From Constantimarinum furrinae (lineage in GTDB: Bacteria > Bacteroidota > Bacteroidia > Flavobacteriales > Flavobacteriaceae): a stretch of DNA of 64,000 nucleotides. This document shows, piece after piece, positions 18,061 to 25,041 of the stretch. The stretch spans positions 62,001 to 126,000 of the forward strand of contig NZ_CP052909.1 in assembly GCF_014295415.1 (NCBI RefSeq), written 5' to 3'. The notes below the pieces were generated by a model. That model was given only the letters and a program-made list of their open reading frames with translations. It had not been told where the DNA came from and searched no databases. Position numbers and translations under genes: made by a program. How positions within the stretch are numbered: position 1 is the stretch's first letter; the number at the start of each line of letters is the position of its first letter.

Positions 18061-18068
18061 CAAAAATA
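18061..18068 (-). promoter_or_regulatory. Candidate -7 box for pyrD
   Basis: The reverse strand reads TATTTTTG, an exact TAnnTTTG match 19 bases upstream of the pyrD ATG. No TTG box at the proper spacing is seen. Confidence 0.4.
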
Positions 18069-18083
18069 GTATTAAAGTATGTA

Positions 18084-18111
18084 TTTGTTAAATCGATAAT
18101 GTTTTAATTTG
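18084..18111 (+). promoter_or_regulatory. Candidate promoter of pepT
   Basis: TTTG (18084-18087) and TTAATTTG (18104-18111, one mismatch to TAnnTTTG) lie 16 bases apart, 18 bases upstream of the pepT ATG. The spacing is a little short, so the call is moderate. Confidence 0.35.
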
Positions 18112-18129
18112 CAACGAAATTCATAAAGT

Positions 18130-19368
18130 ATGATCGACAAACAACACCTCATCAACCGATTTATAAGCTATGTTACCGTGGATACCGAAAGTGACCCGGA
18201 AAGTGAAACCACCCCCAGTACTGCCAAACAATGGGATCTTGCCAATGCCCTGGCTCAGGAATTAAAGGACATCGGACTTACAGAAGTCAGTATAGATGAA
18301 AACGCCTATATCATGGCAACATTACCAGCCAACGTAGATCATGAGGTTCCGGTTATTGGTTTTGTTTCACATTTCGACACTTCCCCAGATTTTACAGGGG
18401 CTAACGTAAAACCCCGGATCGTAGAAAATTACGACGGAAAAGATATCGTGTTAAACGAAGCTGAAAACATAGTGCTGTCTCCCGATTATTTTGAAGATCT
18501 GTTGCTTTACAAAGGAAAGACATTGATCACTACCGACGGAACGACCCTACTAGGTGCAGATGACAAAGCGGGAATTGCAGAAATAGTGTCGGCTATGGAG
18601 TACTTAGTGAATCACCCTGAGATCAAACATGGAAAGATTCGTGTTGGTTTCACGCCCGATGAGGAAATTGGTCGTGGTGCTCATAAATTTGATGTTGAAA
18701 AATTTGGCGCGGATTGGGCATACACTATGGACGGGAGTCAGATAGGCGAACTTGAATATGAAAATTTTAATGCCGCAGGAGCTGTAGTTACCGTAAAAGG
18801 AAAGATCGTTCATCCGGGCTATGCCAAAGGAAAAATGGTGAACAGTATGTACATTGCTACCGATTATATCAATTCCCTGCCCCGAATGGAAACTCCGGAG
18901 CACACAGAAGGCAGAGAAGGTTTTTTCCATTTGCACACTATTAAAGGTGAGGTAGATTCAACAAAACTACAGTATATAATACGCGATCACGACAGAGAGC
19001 ATTTTGAAGCCAGAAAGGAAATGATGCAACAATTGGCAGACGAACTCAATGCTCAGTATGAAAAAGAGGTTATTTCAGTAGAAATAAAAGATCAGTATTA
19101 TAACATGCGAGAAAAAATTGAACCTGTAATGCACATCGTCGAGCTCGCCGAAAAAGCCATGAAAAAAGCAGGTATAGAACCGTTGATAAAGCCAATTAGA
19201 GGTGGCACCGATGGTTCTCAACTCAGTTTTAAAGGACTGCCGTGTCCTAATATCTTCGCAGGGGGCCATAATTTTCACGGTCGATTCGAATATGTTCCGG
19301 TAGAAAGCATGCAAAAGGCGATTGAGGTCATTGTCAATATTGCTCAACTTGCAGCTACGAAGAAATAA
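18130..19368 (+). CDS. pepT: Peptidase T (tripeptidase)
   Basis: A 412-residue M20-family zinc aminopeptidase that removes the N-terminal residue from tripeptides in the cytoplasm. Metal and catalytic motifs are [11 protein letters not shown] (first His and Asp), [14 protein letters not shown] (bridging Asp), [11 protein letters not shown] (catalytic Glu pair), [11 protein letters not shown] and [14 protein letters not shown] (last His). [10 protein letters not shown] marks the dimerisation/substrate loop. Length equals the E. coli enzyme within a few residues. Intact and monocistronic, ended by a strong hairpin. Confidence 0.97.
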   Translation: MIDKQHLINRFISYVTVDTESDPESETTPSTAKQWDLANALAQELKDIGLTEVSIDENAYIMATLPANVDHEVPVIGFVSHFDTSPDFTGANVKPRIVENYDGKDIVLNEAENIVLSPDYFEDLLLYKGKTLITTDGTTLLGADDKAGIAEIVSAMEYLVNHPEIKHGKIRVGFTPDEEIGRGAHKFDVEKFGADWAYTMDGSQIGELEYENFNAAGAVVTVKGKIVHPGYAKGKMVNSMYIATDYINSLPRMETPEHTEGREGFFHLHTIKGEVDSTKLQYIIRDHDREHFEARKEMMQQLADELNAQYEKEVISVEIKDQYYNMREKIEPVMHIVELAEKAMKKAGIEPLIKPIRGGTDGSQLSFKGLPCPNIFAGGHNFHGRFEYVPVESMQKAIEVIVNIAQLAATKK

Positions 19369-19392
19369 TCAGCTAACATTAACGCACAAAAA

Positions 19393-19420
19393 AACCTTCA
19401 GCAAAACTGAAGGTTCTTTT
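19393..19420. terminator. Bidirectional terminator between pepT and yajC
   Basis: AACCTTCAG (19393-19401) and CTGAAGGTT (19407-19415) form a perfect 9-bp stem with a 5-base loop. It is followed by CTTTTGTTTTG on the top strand, and preceded by an A-run that becomes a T-run on the bottom strand, so it can serve both convergent genes. Confidence 0.85.
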
Positions 19421-19439
19421 GTTTTGTTTGTCCAACAAC

Positions 19440-19730
19440 TTATTTTTTCTTTTCAGAAACAGGTGCGTTAAGTTTGTTACTCATCTCCATAGAAATGGCA
19501 GAACGCTCAAACTTCATTTTTCCGGCTCCGGATTCAATAATGCAGGTTCCATCATCATTAAGATCGAGAATTTTACCATGCATTCCGCTTTTAGTGATCA
19601 CTTTATCACCGCGTTTTAACTCCTGAGCAAACTTCTTCTCCTGCTTTTGCTTTTTCATTTGAGGGCGGATCATAAAAAGATACACCACGAGAAACATTAA
19701 AATAAGAAGAATAAAGCTTTGTTGTTCCAT
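19440..19730 (-). CDS. yajC: Preprotein translocase accessory subunit YajC
   Basis: A 96-residue protein with one N-terminal membrane helix (about 5-23, ending VYLFMIRPQMKKQKQ) and a small cytoplasmic domain containing LKRGDKVITKSGMHGKI, the YajC signature. It associates with SecDF and the Sec translocon. It follows nusB and the DUF1573 lipoprotein gene in an order I associate with other Flavobacteria (from memory). Confidence 0.95.
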   Translation of the reverse strand: MEQQSFILLILMFLVVYLFMIRPQMKKQKQEKKFAQELKRGDKVITKSGMHGKILDLNDDGTCIIESGAGKMKFERSAISMEMSNKLNAPVSEKKK

Positions 19731-19763
19731 AGAAAGAAACTAAGAATTGTTGATTAACGTTTA

Positions 19764-20249
19764 TTAATTACCGCTTGCTTGAATGGTAGAAGTCCCTGCA
19801 GCACCTTCTGGAGCATTTACAAAAGCTTTAATTTTAAGAGTTTCTTTACCCGCTTCTGTATTTGCAGTAATCGTTACAGTTTTACTAACCTGGTTTTTAC
19901 CACTACCGTTGAATTTCACAAGCAACTCTCCTTCTTCTCCCGGAGCAACAGGTGCTTTTGTATATTCAGGAACGGTACAACCACAGCTACTTTTTGCATC
20001 AACGATCACCAAAGGAGCATTTCCTGTATTGGTAAACTTAAAGATGTGTTCAACAGCAGTCCCTTGATCGATAGTTCCGAAATCAAATTCTGTTTCAGCA
20101 AAGGTCATCACCGGATAATCTCCAGCCTTAGCATCACGGTCTGCAGCAGCTGCAACATTTTCTTCATTCACCTTGTCGGCAGCATTGTCTTTACAAGAAG
20201 TGAAAATAAAAGCAGAAAGAACTGCTAAAATTAAAATTGATTTTTTCAT
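19764..20249 (-). CDS. DUF1573 lipoprotein
   Basis: A 161-residue lipoprotein (FIFTSC, Cys19) with a low-complexity charged linker and a DUF1573 immunoglobulin-like domain. Typical features are AETEFDFGTIDQGTAVEHIFKFTN, the CGCTVPEYTKAPVAPGEEG segment with the Cys-Gly-Cys pair, and a NQVSKTVTITANT strand. Function is unknown; the domain resembles the ASH/MSP-like Ig folds. It sits between nusB and yajC. Confidence 0.9.
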   Translation of the reverse strand: MKKSILILAVLSAFIFTSCKDNAADKVNEENVAAAADRDAKAGDYPVMTFAETEFDFGTIDQGTAVEHIFKFTNTGNAPLVIVDAKSSCGCTVPEYTKAPVAPGEEGELLVKFNGSGKNQVSKTVTITANTEAGKETLKIKAFVNAPEGAAGTSTIQASGN

Positions 20250-20303
20250 AGTATTAAAATTATTATGTTTTAAAGCGTGGCTAAAGTAATTATTTTTTTG
20301 CTT

Positions 20304-21248
20304 TTATTTAAGTCCGCGCCCGATTTTATTCAATTTATCCCCCTCCTGGAACTCTTTTACCAATTTATCTAGTATTCCATTGATAAACAGACTGCTTTTA
20401 GGAGTTGAGTATTCTTTAGAAATTTCGAGGTATTCATTTATGGTTGCCCGAACAGGGATCGAAGGAAAATGCTTAAACTCGGCGATCCCCATCTTTAAAA
20501 TGATCATATCGATTTCTGCAATTCTATCCTTATCCCAATTTGGGGTTTTTCCCTCTATTTCTTTTGCCAGTTGCTCGTCTTTAAGCACAACCTTTCTAAA
20601 AAGCTCTATCACATAAGTTCGGTCTTCCTCATTTTTGTATAGATCGGGTATTAAAGTTGTTACAGCATTCTTAGGTGACAGCCCTTGCAACATTTTTACA
20701 ATGGCCGTATTTACAATCGGAAAATCATCCAGCCAAGTCAATCTTCTATCTTCAAGGTAATCATAAAGTTTTTCGTTGGGTGCAATGACCTGCTTGTAAA
20801 GCTTTATTACAAATTCCTTGTCTTCTGCAAAGGTGGTGTCCGGTTTCTGAAGGTATTCGATGTACCAATCTTTTTTTCGAAGTTCTTTAAACAGTATGGC
20901 GACATACTCATTATCGTCCTTCCAGTAATTGAGCTTTTTATTTTTTATTATTTCTGAAAGGGTTTTATTTTCTGAAATAAGGGCGATCACCTTATTATTT
21001 AAAAATGTACGGGACGGATTTTTTTCCTCGGTCGTGGCGAGGTGTTTTTGTTGAGATTTCAAAAGATACGACTCGGCCTGATCCCGGGTAGCTATTAACA
21101 ACTGAAGTAAAAGCACATAAAGATCGTGCATTTGATCTATACTATACCATAAGAATTTTTCTTGTTTATCGAGGTCTCTGTGGTCGGTCTGATTAAAAGC
21201 GTAGATAGATTGTAACACCTTAACCCTAATATGTCTTCTTGTAAGCAT
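20304..21248 (-). CDS. nusB: Transcription antitermination protein NusB, long Bacteroidota form
   Basis: A 314-residue protein. The start region LTRRHIRVKVLQSIYAF and the C-terminal part (about 195-305), including NWDKDRIAEIDMIILKMGIAEF and VRATINEYLEISKEYS, are the NusB RNA-binding helical fold. About 130 residues in the middle are a helical insertion absent from the 140-residue E. coli protein, which I recall as usual in Bacteroidota. It joins the boxA antitermination complex on rRNA transcripts. The ATG at 21248 fits the family N-terminus, whereas an earlier start adds nine unrelated residues. A hairpin lies directly upstream. Confidence 0.9.
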   Translation of the reverse strand: MLTRRHIRVKVLQSIYAFNQTDHRDLDKQEKFLWYSIDQMHDLYVLLLQLLIATRDQAESYLLKSQQKHLATTEEKNPSRTFLNNKVIALISENKTLSEIIKNKKLNYWKDDNEYVAILFKELRKKDWYIEYLQKPDTTFAEDKEFVIKLYKQVIAPNEKLYDYLEDRRLTWLDDFPIVNTAIVKMLQGLSPKNAVTTLIPDLYKNEEDRTYVIELFRKVVLKDEQLAKEIEGKTPNWDKDRIAEIDMIILKMGIAEFKHFPSIPVRATINEYLEISKEYSTPKSSLFINGILDKLVKEFQEGDKLNKIGRGLK

Positions 21249-21276
21249 AGTTGTAAAAGAACTGTTATAAATCACA

Positions 21277-21303
21277 AACGCACAGGGAAACTCACTGTGC
21301 GTT
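21277..21303 (-). promoter_or_regulatory. Perfect 9-bp hairpin upstream of nusB
   Basis: AACGCACAG (21277-21285) and CTGTGCGTT (21295-21303) pair perfectly around a 9-base loop. It may end the upstream amino-acid dehydrogenase transcript (weak T-run follows on the reverse strand) or form the 5' end of the nusB mRNA, since a -7 box is directly upstream. Confidence 0.6.
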
Positions 21304-21304
21304 G

Positions 21305-21312
21305 CAAATATA
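21305..21312 (-). promoter_or_regulatory. Candidate -7 box for nusB
   Basis: The reverse strand reads TATATTTG, an exact TAnnTTTG match, immediately upstream of the hairpin at 21277-21303. A matching TTG box is not evident in the AT-rich sequence upstream. Confidence 0.4.
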
Positions 21313-21329
21313 CTATTAAAATGTCGAAA

Positions 21330-22427
21330 TTATTTTTCTTTTTTTCTACTATCGATACGCGCCTGAGCAACATCAAAAGCTGCTTGATGCGTTGTGATCC
21401 CGTTAGTTTCGGCATTGTTAAGGATCTCAAGCGTTGTATTGAAAATATTTTCTGTTTTTCGAATGATCTCTTGTTTTCCGTAATTTTCCAATTCGGCATA
21501 AACATTAATGATCCCACCTGCGTTGATTAGGAAATCCGGTGCGTAAACAATTCCTTTTTCCCGTAACATCAGACCGTGCTTCAATTCGTCTGCCAACTGA
21601 TTGTTCGCCGCTCCGGCGATCACTTTTGCCTTTAACTGGTGAATGGTCGAATCGTTTACCGTTGCGCCTAAAGCACAGGGAGCGTAAATATCCATATCCT
21701 CTGCATAGAGATTATTACCTCCGTAGATCTCCACACTGTACTTATCTCGTACTTCCTCCAAGCGCTCCTGATTGATATCGGCGATATATACCTTGGCTCC
21801 TTCATTAGAAAGGTTTTCTACTAAAGCCTCTCCCACATTTCCGATTCCCTGTACATAAACCACCTTGTTTTCAAGATCACTACTCCCAAAGGTATACTTT
21901 GCAGCAGCCTTCATTCCCATAAACACACCATAAGCCGTTATTGGCGAAGGATTCCCGGCTCCTCCTATTGATTCAGAAATTCCGGTGACATAAGGAGTCA
22001 CAGTGCGAACCAGATCCATGTCTGACGTTTCCATTCCCACATCTTCAGCAGTAATATACTTTCCGTTCAAAGAATGAACAAACTCACCAAAACGCAACAT
22101 CAGTTCTGGAGTTTTCTGTGTCTTTGCATCTCCAAGGATCACTGCCTTTCCACCTCCAAGGTTTAAGCCTGTAATAGCACTCTTAAACGTCATCCCTCTG
22201 GACAGACGCAATACATCATTTAAAGCATCCCATTCGTTCTTATACTGCCACATTCTGGTTCCGCCTAAAGCCGGTCCCAAAACCGTATTATGTATTCCAA
22301 TTATTGCTTTTAATCCTGTATCTTTGTCGTTGCAAAAAACGATCTGCTCGTGATTGTCAAAAGAATTCTGCCCAAAAACAGGGTCTAATTTGTGAAGCTC
22401 ATTTTTGTTCACTACTTCAGTCACCAT
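21330..22427 (-). CDS. Glu/Leu/Phe/Val-type amino-acid dehydrogenase
   Basis: A 365-residue NAD-dependent dehydrogenase deaminating branched-chain or aromatic amino acids. The substrate domain has LGPALGGTRMWQYKNEWDAL, FKSAITGLNLGGGKAVILGD (catalytic lysine region) and YITAEDVGMETSDMDLV. The Rossmann domain has VYVQGIGNVGEALVENL. Length and motif order match leucine/valine dehydrogenases more than glutamate dehydrogenases (about 450 residues), but exact specificity is not decidable. It could pair with the nearby HMG-CoA lyase in leucine breakdown. Its promoter is the best Bacteroidota match in this part of the window. Confidence 0.92.
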   Translation of the reverse strand: MVTEVVNKNELHKLDPVFGQNSFDNHEQIVFCNDKDTGLKAIIGIHNTVLGPALGGTRMWQYKNEWDALNDVLRLSRGMTFKSAITGLNLGGGKAVILGDAKTQKTPELMLRFGEFVHSLNGKYITAEDVGMETSDMDLVRTVTPYVTGISESIGGAGNPSPITAYGVFMGMKAAAKYTFGSSDLENKVVYVQGIGNVGEALVENLSNEGAKVYIADINQERLEEVRDKYSVEIYGGNNLYAEDMDIYAPCALGATVNDSTIHQLKAKVIAGAANNQLADELKHGLMLREKGIVYAPDFLINAGGIINVYAELENYGKQEIIRKTENIFNTTLEILNNAETNGITTHQAAFDVAQARIDSRKKEK

Positions 22428-22465
22428 AGTATTCTTAATTTTATATATCCTCTAAAAAGGACGTG

Positions 22466-22497
22466 CAAAAGTAGTAGTTTGATAGTAAAGCCACAAA
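22466..22497 (-). promoter_or_regulatory. Promoter of the amino-acid dehydrogenase gene
   Basis: On the reverse strand TTTG (22497-22494) is followed after 20 bases by TACTTTTG (22473-22466), a near-consensus Bacteroidota promoter, about 38 bases before the ATG at 22427. Confidence 0.65.
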
Positions 22498-22545
22498 GAA
22501 ATAGTTGTTAAAATAAGAATTTGTTAATAAAACGTATTGCCCTAA

Positions 22546-24303
22546 ATGAAAGAACTTCAATTCGTCAATAAGTACTTTGTTAAATACAAAGGGAGATTGA
22601 TGCTGGGACTAATAATTACAATAGTTGCAAGAGTATTTGCCCTACTAACGCCAAAGTTTATTGGAGACTCGGTAGGTGTTGTCGAAAAATACATTAGCGG
22701 TGATATCACAGATCTTGCCCTTGTTAAATCTGAATTGCTTACCAATATTTTACTCATCATTGGAACCACTTTACTGGCTGCTTTCTTTACCTTTTTGATG
22801 CGACAAACCTTTATTGTCGTTTCGCGCTATATTGAATTCGATCTAAAGAATGAGATCTTTCAGCAATACGAACGCCTGTCGCTTAGTTTTTACAAATCCA
22901 ACCGCACCGGGGATCTAATGAGCCGTATTAGTGAAGACGTTTCAAAAGTGAGAATGTATGTAGGTCCCGCCTTAATGTACAGCGTGACAACCATTACGCT
23001 GTTTATTGTGGTAATTAGTTATATGTTCTACAAGGCTCCCGAACTAACGTTGTATGCAATCGCTCCGCTTCCTGTACTGTCGGTTGCGGTGTATCGCCTT
23101 AGCGTGGCCATTCACAAACGGAGTACCATAGTACAGGTTTATCTCTCGAAATTAACCACGTTTACGCAGGAAAGTTTCAGCGGTATTTCAGTGATTAAGG
23201 CCTATGGCATCGAACCCAGGACCAACGCCGATTTTGTGGAGCTTTCCGAAGGTAGTAAAGACAAGAACATAGATCTGGTAAAAGTGCAGGCTTTATTTTT
23301 CCCTTTAATGGTACTGCTTATTGGTCTAAGTAATATCATGGTCATTTATATAGGCGGAAATCAGTTTATGAACGGCGAGATCGAAGATCTGGGAACTATT
23401 GTTGAATTTCTAATCTATGTAAATATGCTTACCTGGCCGGTCGCTATAGTGGGCTGGGTTACTTCCATAGTACAACAAGCAGAGGCTTCTCAAAAAAGGA
23501 TCAATGAGTTCCTAAAGGAAAAACCTACTATTATCAATACGGTAAGTGAAGTCACCCCTATATCAGGAAATATAAGATTCAACAACCTCAGCTATACCTA
23601 TCCCGACACCAACATTACCGCCTTAAAAAATGTTAGTTTCTCGGTAAACAGTGGCGAAACGCTTGCGATAATTGGAAATACCGGCTCCGGAAAATCGACC
23701 ATCCTCGAACTTATAGGCAGATTGTATGATGTGGAGCACGGACAATTACTAATTGACGAAACCCCTATTTCCGAATTAAACCTGAACAGCCTTAGAGGAA
23801 GCATAGGATATGTTCCTCAAGACGCCTTCCTATTCAGCGATACCATAGGAAACAATATCAGATTCGGGAAAGATGACGCCACCGAAATGGAAATACGAGA
23901 AGCAGCCAAAAATGCTGCAGTGCATCAGAATATTGTAGGTTTTAGTAAGGGATACGACACGATTCTCGGTGAACGCGGAATTACCCTCAGCGGCGGACAG
24001 AAACAGCGGGTATCTATTGCCAGAGCGATCATTAAGGATCCGCAAATACTGCTGTTCGACGATTGTCTTTCGGCGGTGGATACCGAAACGGAAGAGGAGA
24101 TCCTTCAAAACTTACACAGAATTTCAAAAAATAAGACGACCATTGTAGTGAGTCACAGGGTTTCTTCAGCAAAGAATGCCGATAAAATCATCGTACTGGA
24201 AGAAGGACAGATCATCCAGCAGGGAACACATAACGAGCTTGTAAATAGCGATGGATACTACAAAGAACTGTATGCCAAACAGCTTTTAGAAAAAGAAATG
24301 TAA
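22546..24303 (+). CDS. ABC exporter, fused membrane and ATPase domains
   Basis: A 585-residue type IV ABC half-transporter: six membrane helices (about 15-310), then a nucleotide-binding domain with Walker A GNTGSGKST, Q-loop YVPQDAFLFSDT, signature LSGGQKQRVSIARA and switch VSHRVSSA. Walker B reads ILLFDDCLSAVD: the catalytic glutamate is Asp, as in degenerate sites of heterodimeric exporters such as the MdlA/MdlB type. No partner half-transporter is adjacent, so it either pairs with a protein encoded elsewhere or works as a homodimer with altered hydrolysis. The substrate (drug, lipid or other) is unknown. Confidence 0.93.
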   Translation: MKELQFVNKYFVKYKGRLMLGLIITIVARVFALLTPKFIGDSVGVVEKYISGDITDLALVKSELLTNILLIIGTTLLAAFFTFLMRQTFIVVSRYIEFDLKNEIFQQYERLSLSFYKSNRTGDLMSRISEDVSKVRMYVGPALMYSVTTITLFIVVISYMFYKAPELTLYAIAPLPVLSVAVYRLSVAIHKRSTIVQVYLSKLTTFTQESFSGISVIKAYGIEPRTNADFVELSEGSKDKNIDLVKVQALFFPLMVLLIGLSNIMVIYIGGNQFMNGEIEDLGTIVEFLIYVNMLTWPVAIVGWVTSIVQQAEASQKRINEFLKEKPTIINTVSEVTPISGNIRFNNLSYTYPDTNITALKNVSFSVNSGETLAIIGNTGSGKSTILELIGRLYDVEHGQLLIDETPISELNLNSLRGSIGYVPQDAFLFSDTIGNNIRFGKDDATEMEIREAAKNAAVHQNIVGFSKGYDTILGERGITLSGGQKQRVSIARAIIKDPQILLFDDCLSAVDTETEEEILQNLHRISKNKTTIVVSHRVSSAKNADKIIVLEEGQIIQQGTHNELVNSDGYYKELYAKQLLEKEM

Positions 24304-24368
24304 CTTATAGTTGCCTTATTTGTATTTTTTTTAGATTTTTGGCACAACGAAAACCAAACTTTACAACT

Positions 24369-24758
24369 ATGAGTGAGCAGTACGCAATGGAGAAAGAAGA
24401 AATATTTTCAAAAGTGATGCGTGCCGGAAGACGCACCTATTTTTTTGATGTAAGAGCGACCAAGGCAGGAGATTATTATCTAACCATTACCGAGAGCAAA
24501 AAATTCACCAACGACGATGGTTCTTACCATTACAAAAAGCACAAGATCTATTTATACAAAGAAGATTTCTCCGAATTTCAGGAGAATGTGAATGAAATGA
24601 TCCAGTATATCATCGACGAAAAAGGTGAGGAAGTGATTAGCGAACGTCACCAAAAAGACTACAAAAGAGAGGAAGCAGACGCAGAGCCTAAGCAAACTAC
24701 AAGTGCTGAGCAACCTTCTACTTCCGATTTTACCGATATCGATTTTGAAGATATATAA
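24369..24758 (+). CDS. PUR-family (DUF3276) nucleic-acid-binding protein
   Basis: A 129-residue protein with a single PUR repeat: EIFSKVMRAGRRTYFFDVRA, AGDYYLTITESKKF and the helix FSEFQENVNEMIQYI, then an acidic low-complexity tail with GEEVISERHQKDY and FTDIDFEDI. PUR-alpha-like proteins of Bacteroidota and spirochaetes bind single-stranded DNA or RNA and are proposed regulators. The true ATG is at 24369; a TTG ten codons earlier lacks family support. A strong terminator follows. Confidence 0.92.
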   Translation: MSEQYAMEKEEIFSKVMRAGRRTYFFDVRATKAGDYYLTITESKKFTNDDGSYHYKKHKIYLYKEDFSEFQENVNEMIQYIIDEKGEEVISERHQKDYKREEADAEPKQTTSAEQPSTSDFTDIDFEDI

Positions 24759-24783
24759 AAAGCCTCGAGCGTTAAAAATTTTG

Positions 24784-24813
24784 AAACCGTTACAACTTCG
24801 TGACGGTTTTTTT
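24784..24813 (+). terminator. Terminator after the PUR-family gene
   Basis: AAACCGTTAC (24784-24793) pairs with GTGACGGTTT (24800-24809), with one G-T pair and a 6-base loop, followed by a run of seven T. A classical intrinsic terminator. Confidence 0.85.
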
Positions 24814-24826
24814 ATATTTAGCCTTT

Positions 24827-25003
24827 GGGTGTTACCCTTTTTCGCTTCCCTTTGGAAGCTACAGAGCGTCTGGTCTGCCTAACGGCAGAGGCAAGATAAC
24901 GGCAGTTGCTTCCTCCACGACTCCCTTTTGGAGTATAGAAGGAGCACTCCAACAACACCTGAATAAGTTCGCCATAGCTTCAAGTACAGCTACGACGGGT
25001 CCC
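24827..25003. other. Hairpin-dense non-coding element upstream of the M14 peptidase gene
   Basis: About 180 bases that are clearly richer in G+C than the flanks and packed with short perfect stems: GGGT/ACCC (24827-24837), GCTTCC/GGAAGC with loop CTTT (24844-24859), TCTGCC/GGCAGA with loop TAAC (24874-24889), ACTCC/GGAGT with loop CTTTT (24920-24934), TTGGAGT/ACTCCAA (24928-24952, incompatible with the previous stem), and TAGCT/AGCTA (24975-24992). TAACGGCAG occurs twice (24880-24888, 24897-24905). A short open frame here has no recognisable protein. Candidate structured RNA or small mobile repeat remnant; identity unknown. Confidence 0.5.
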
Positions 25004-25041
25004 TAACGCAATAATTTAATCAACTATTCAGCAACTAACAC

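Noticed and set aside
24800-25006. A 68-codon open frame on the + strand in the hairpin-rich element
   Set aside because: It begins inside a terminator, uses a non-ATG start, resembles no protein and overlaps many stem structures, so non-coding is more likely.
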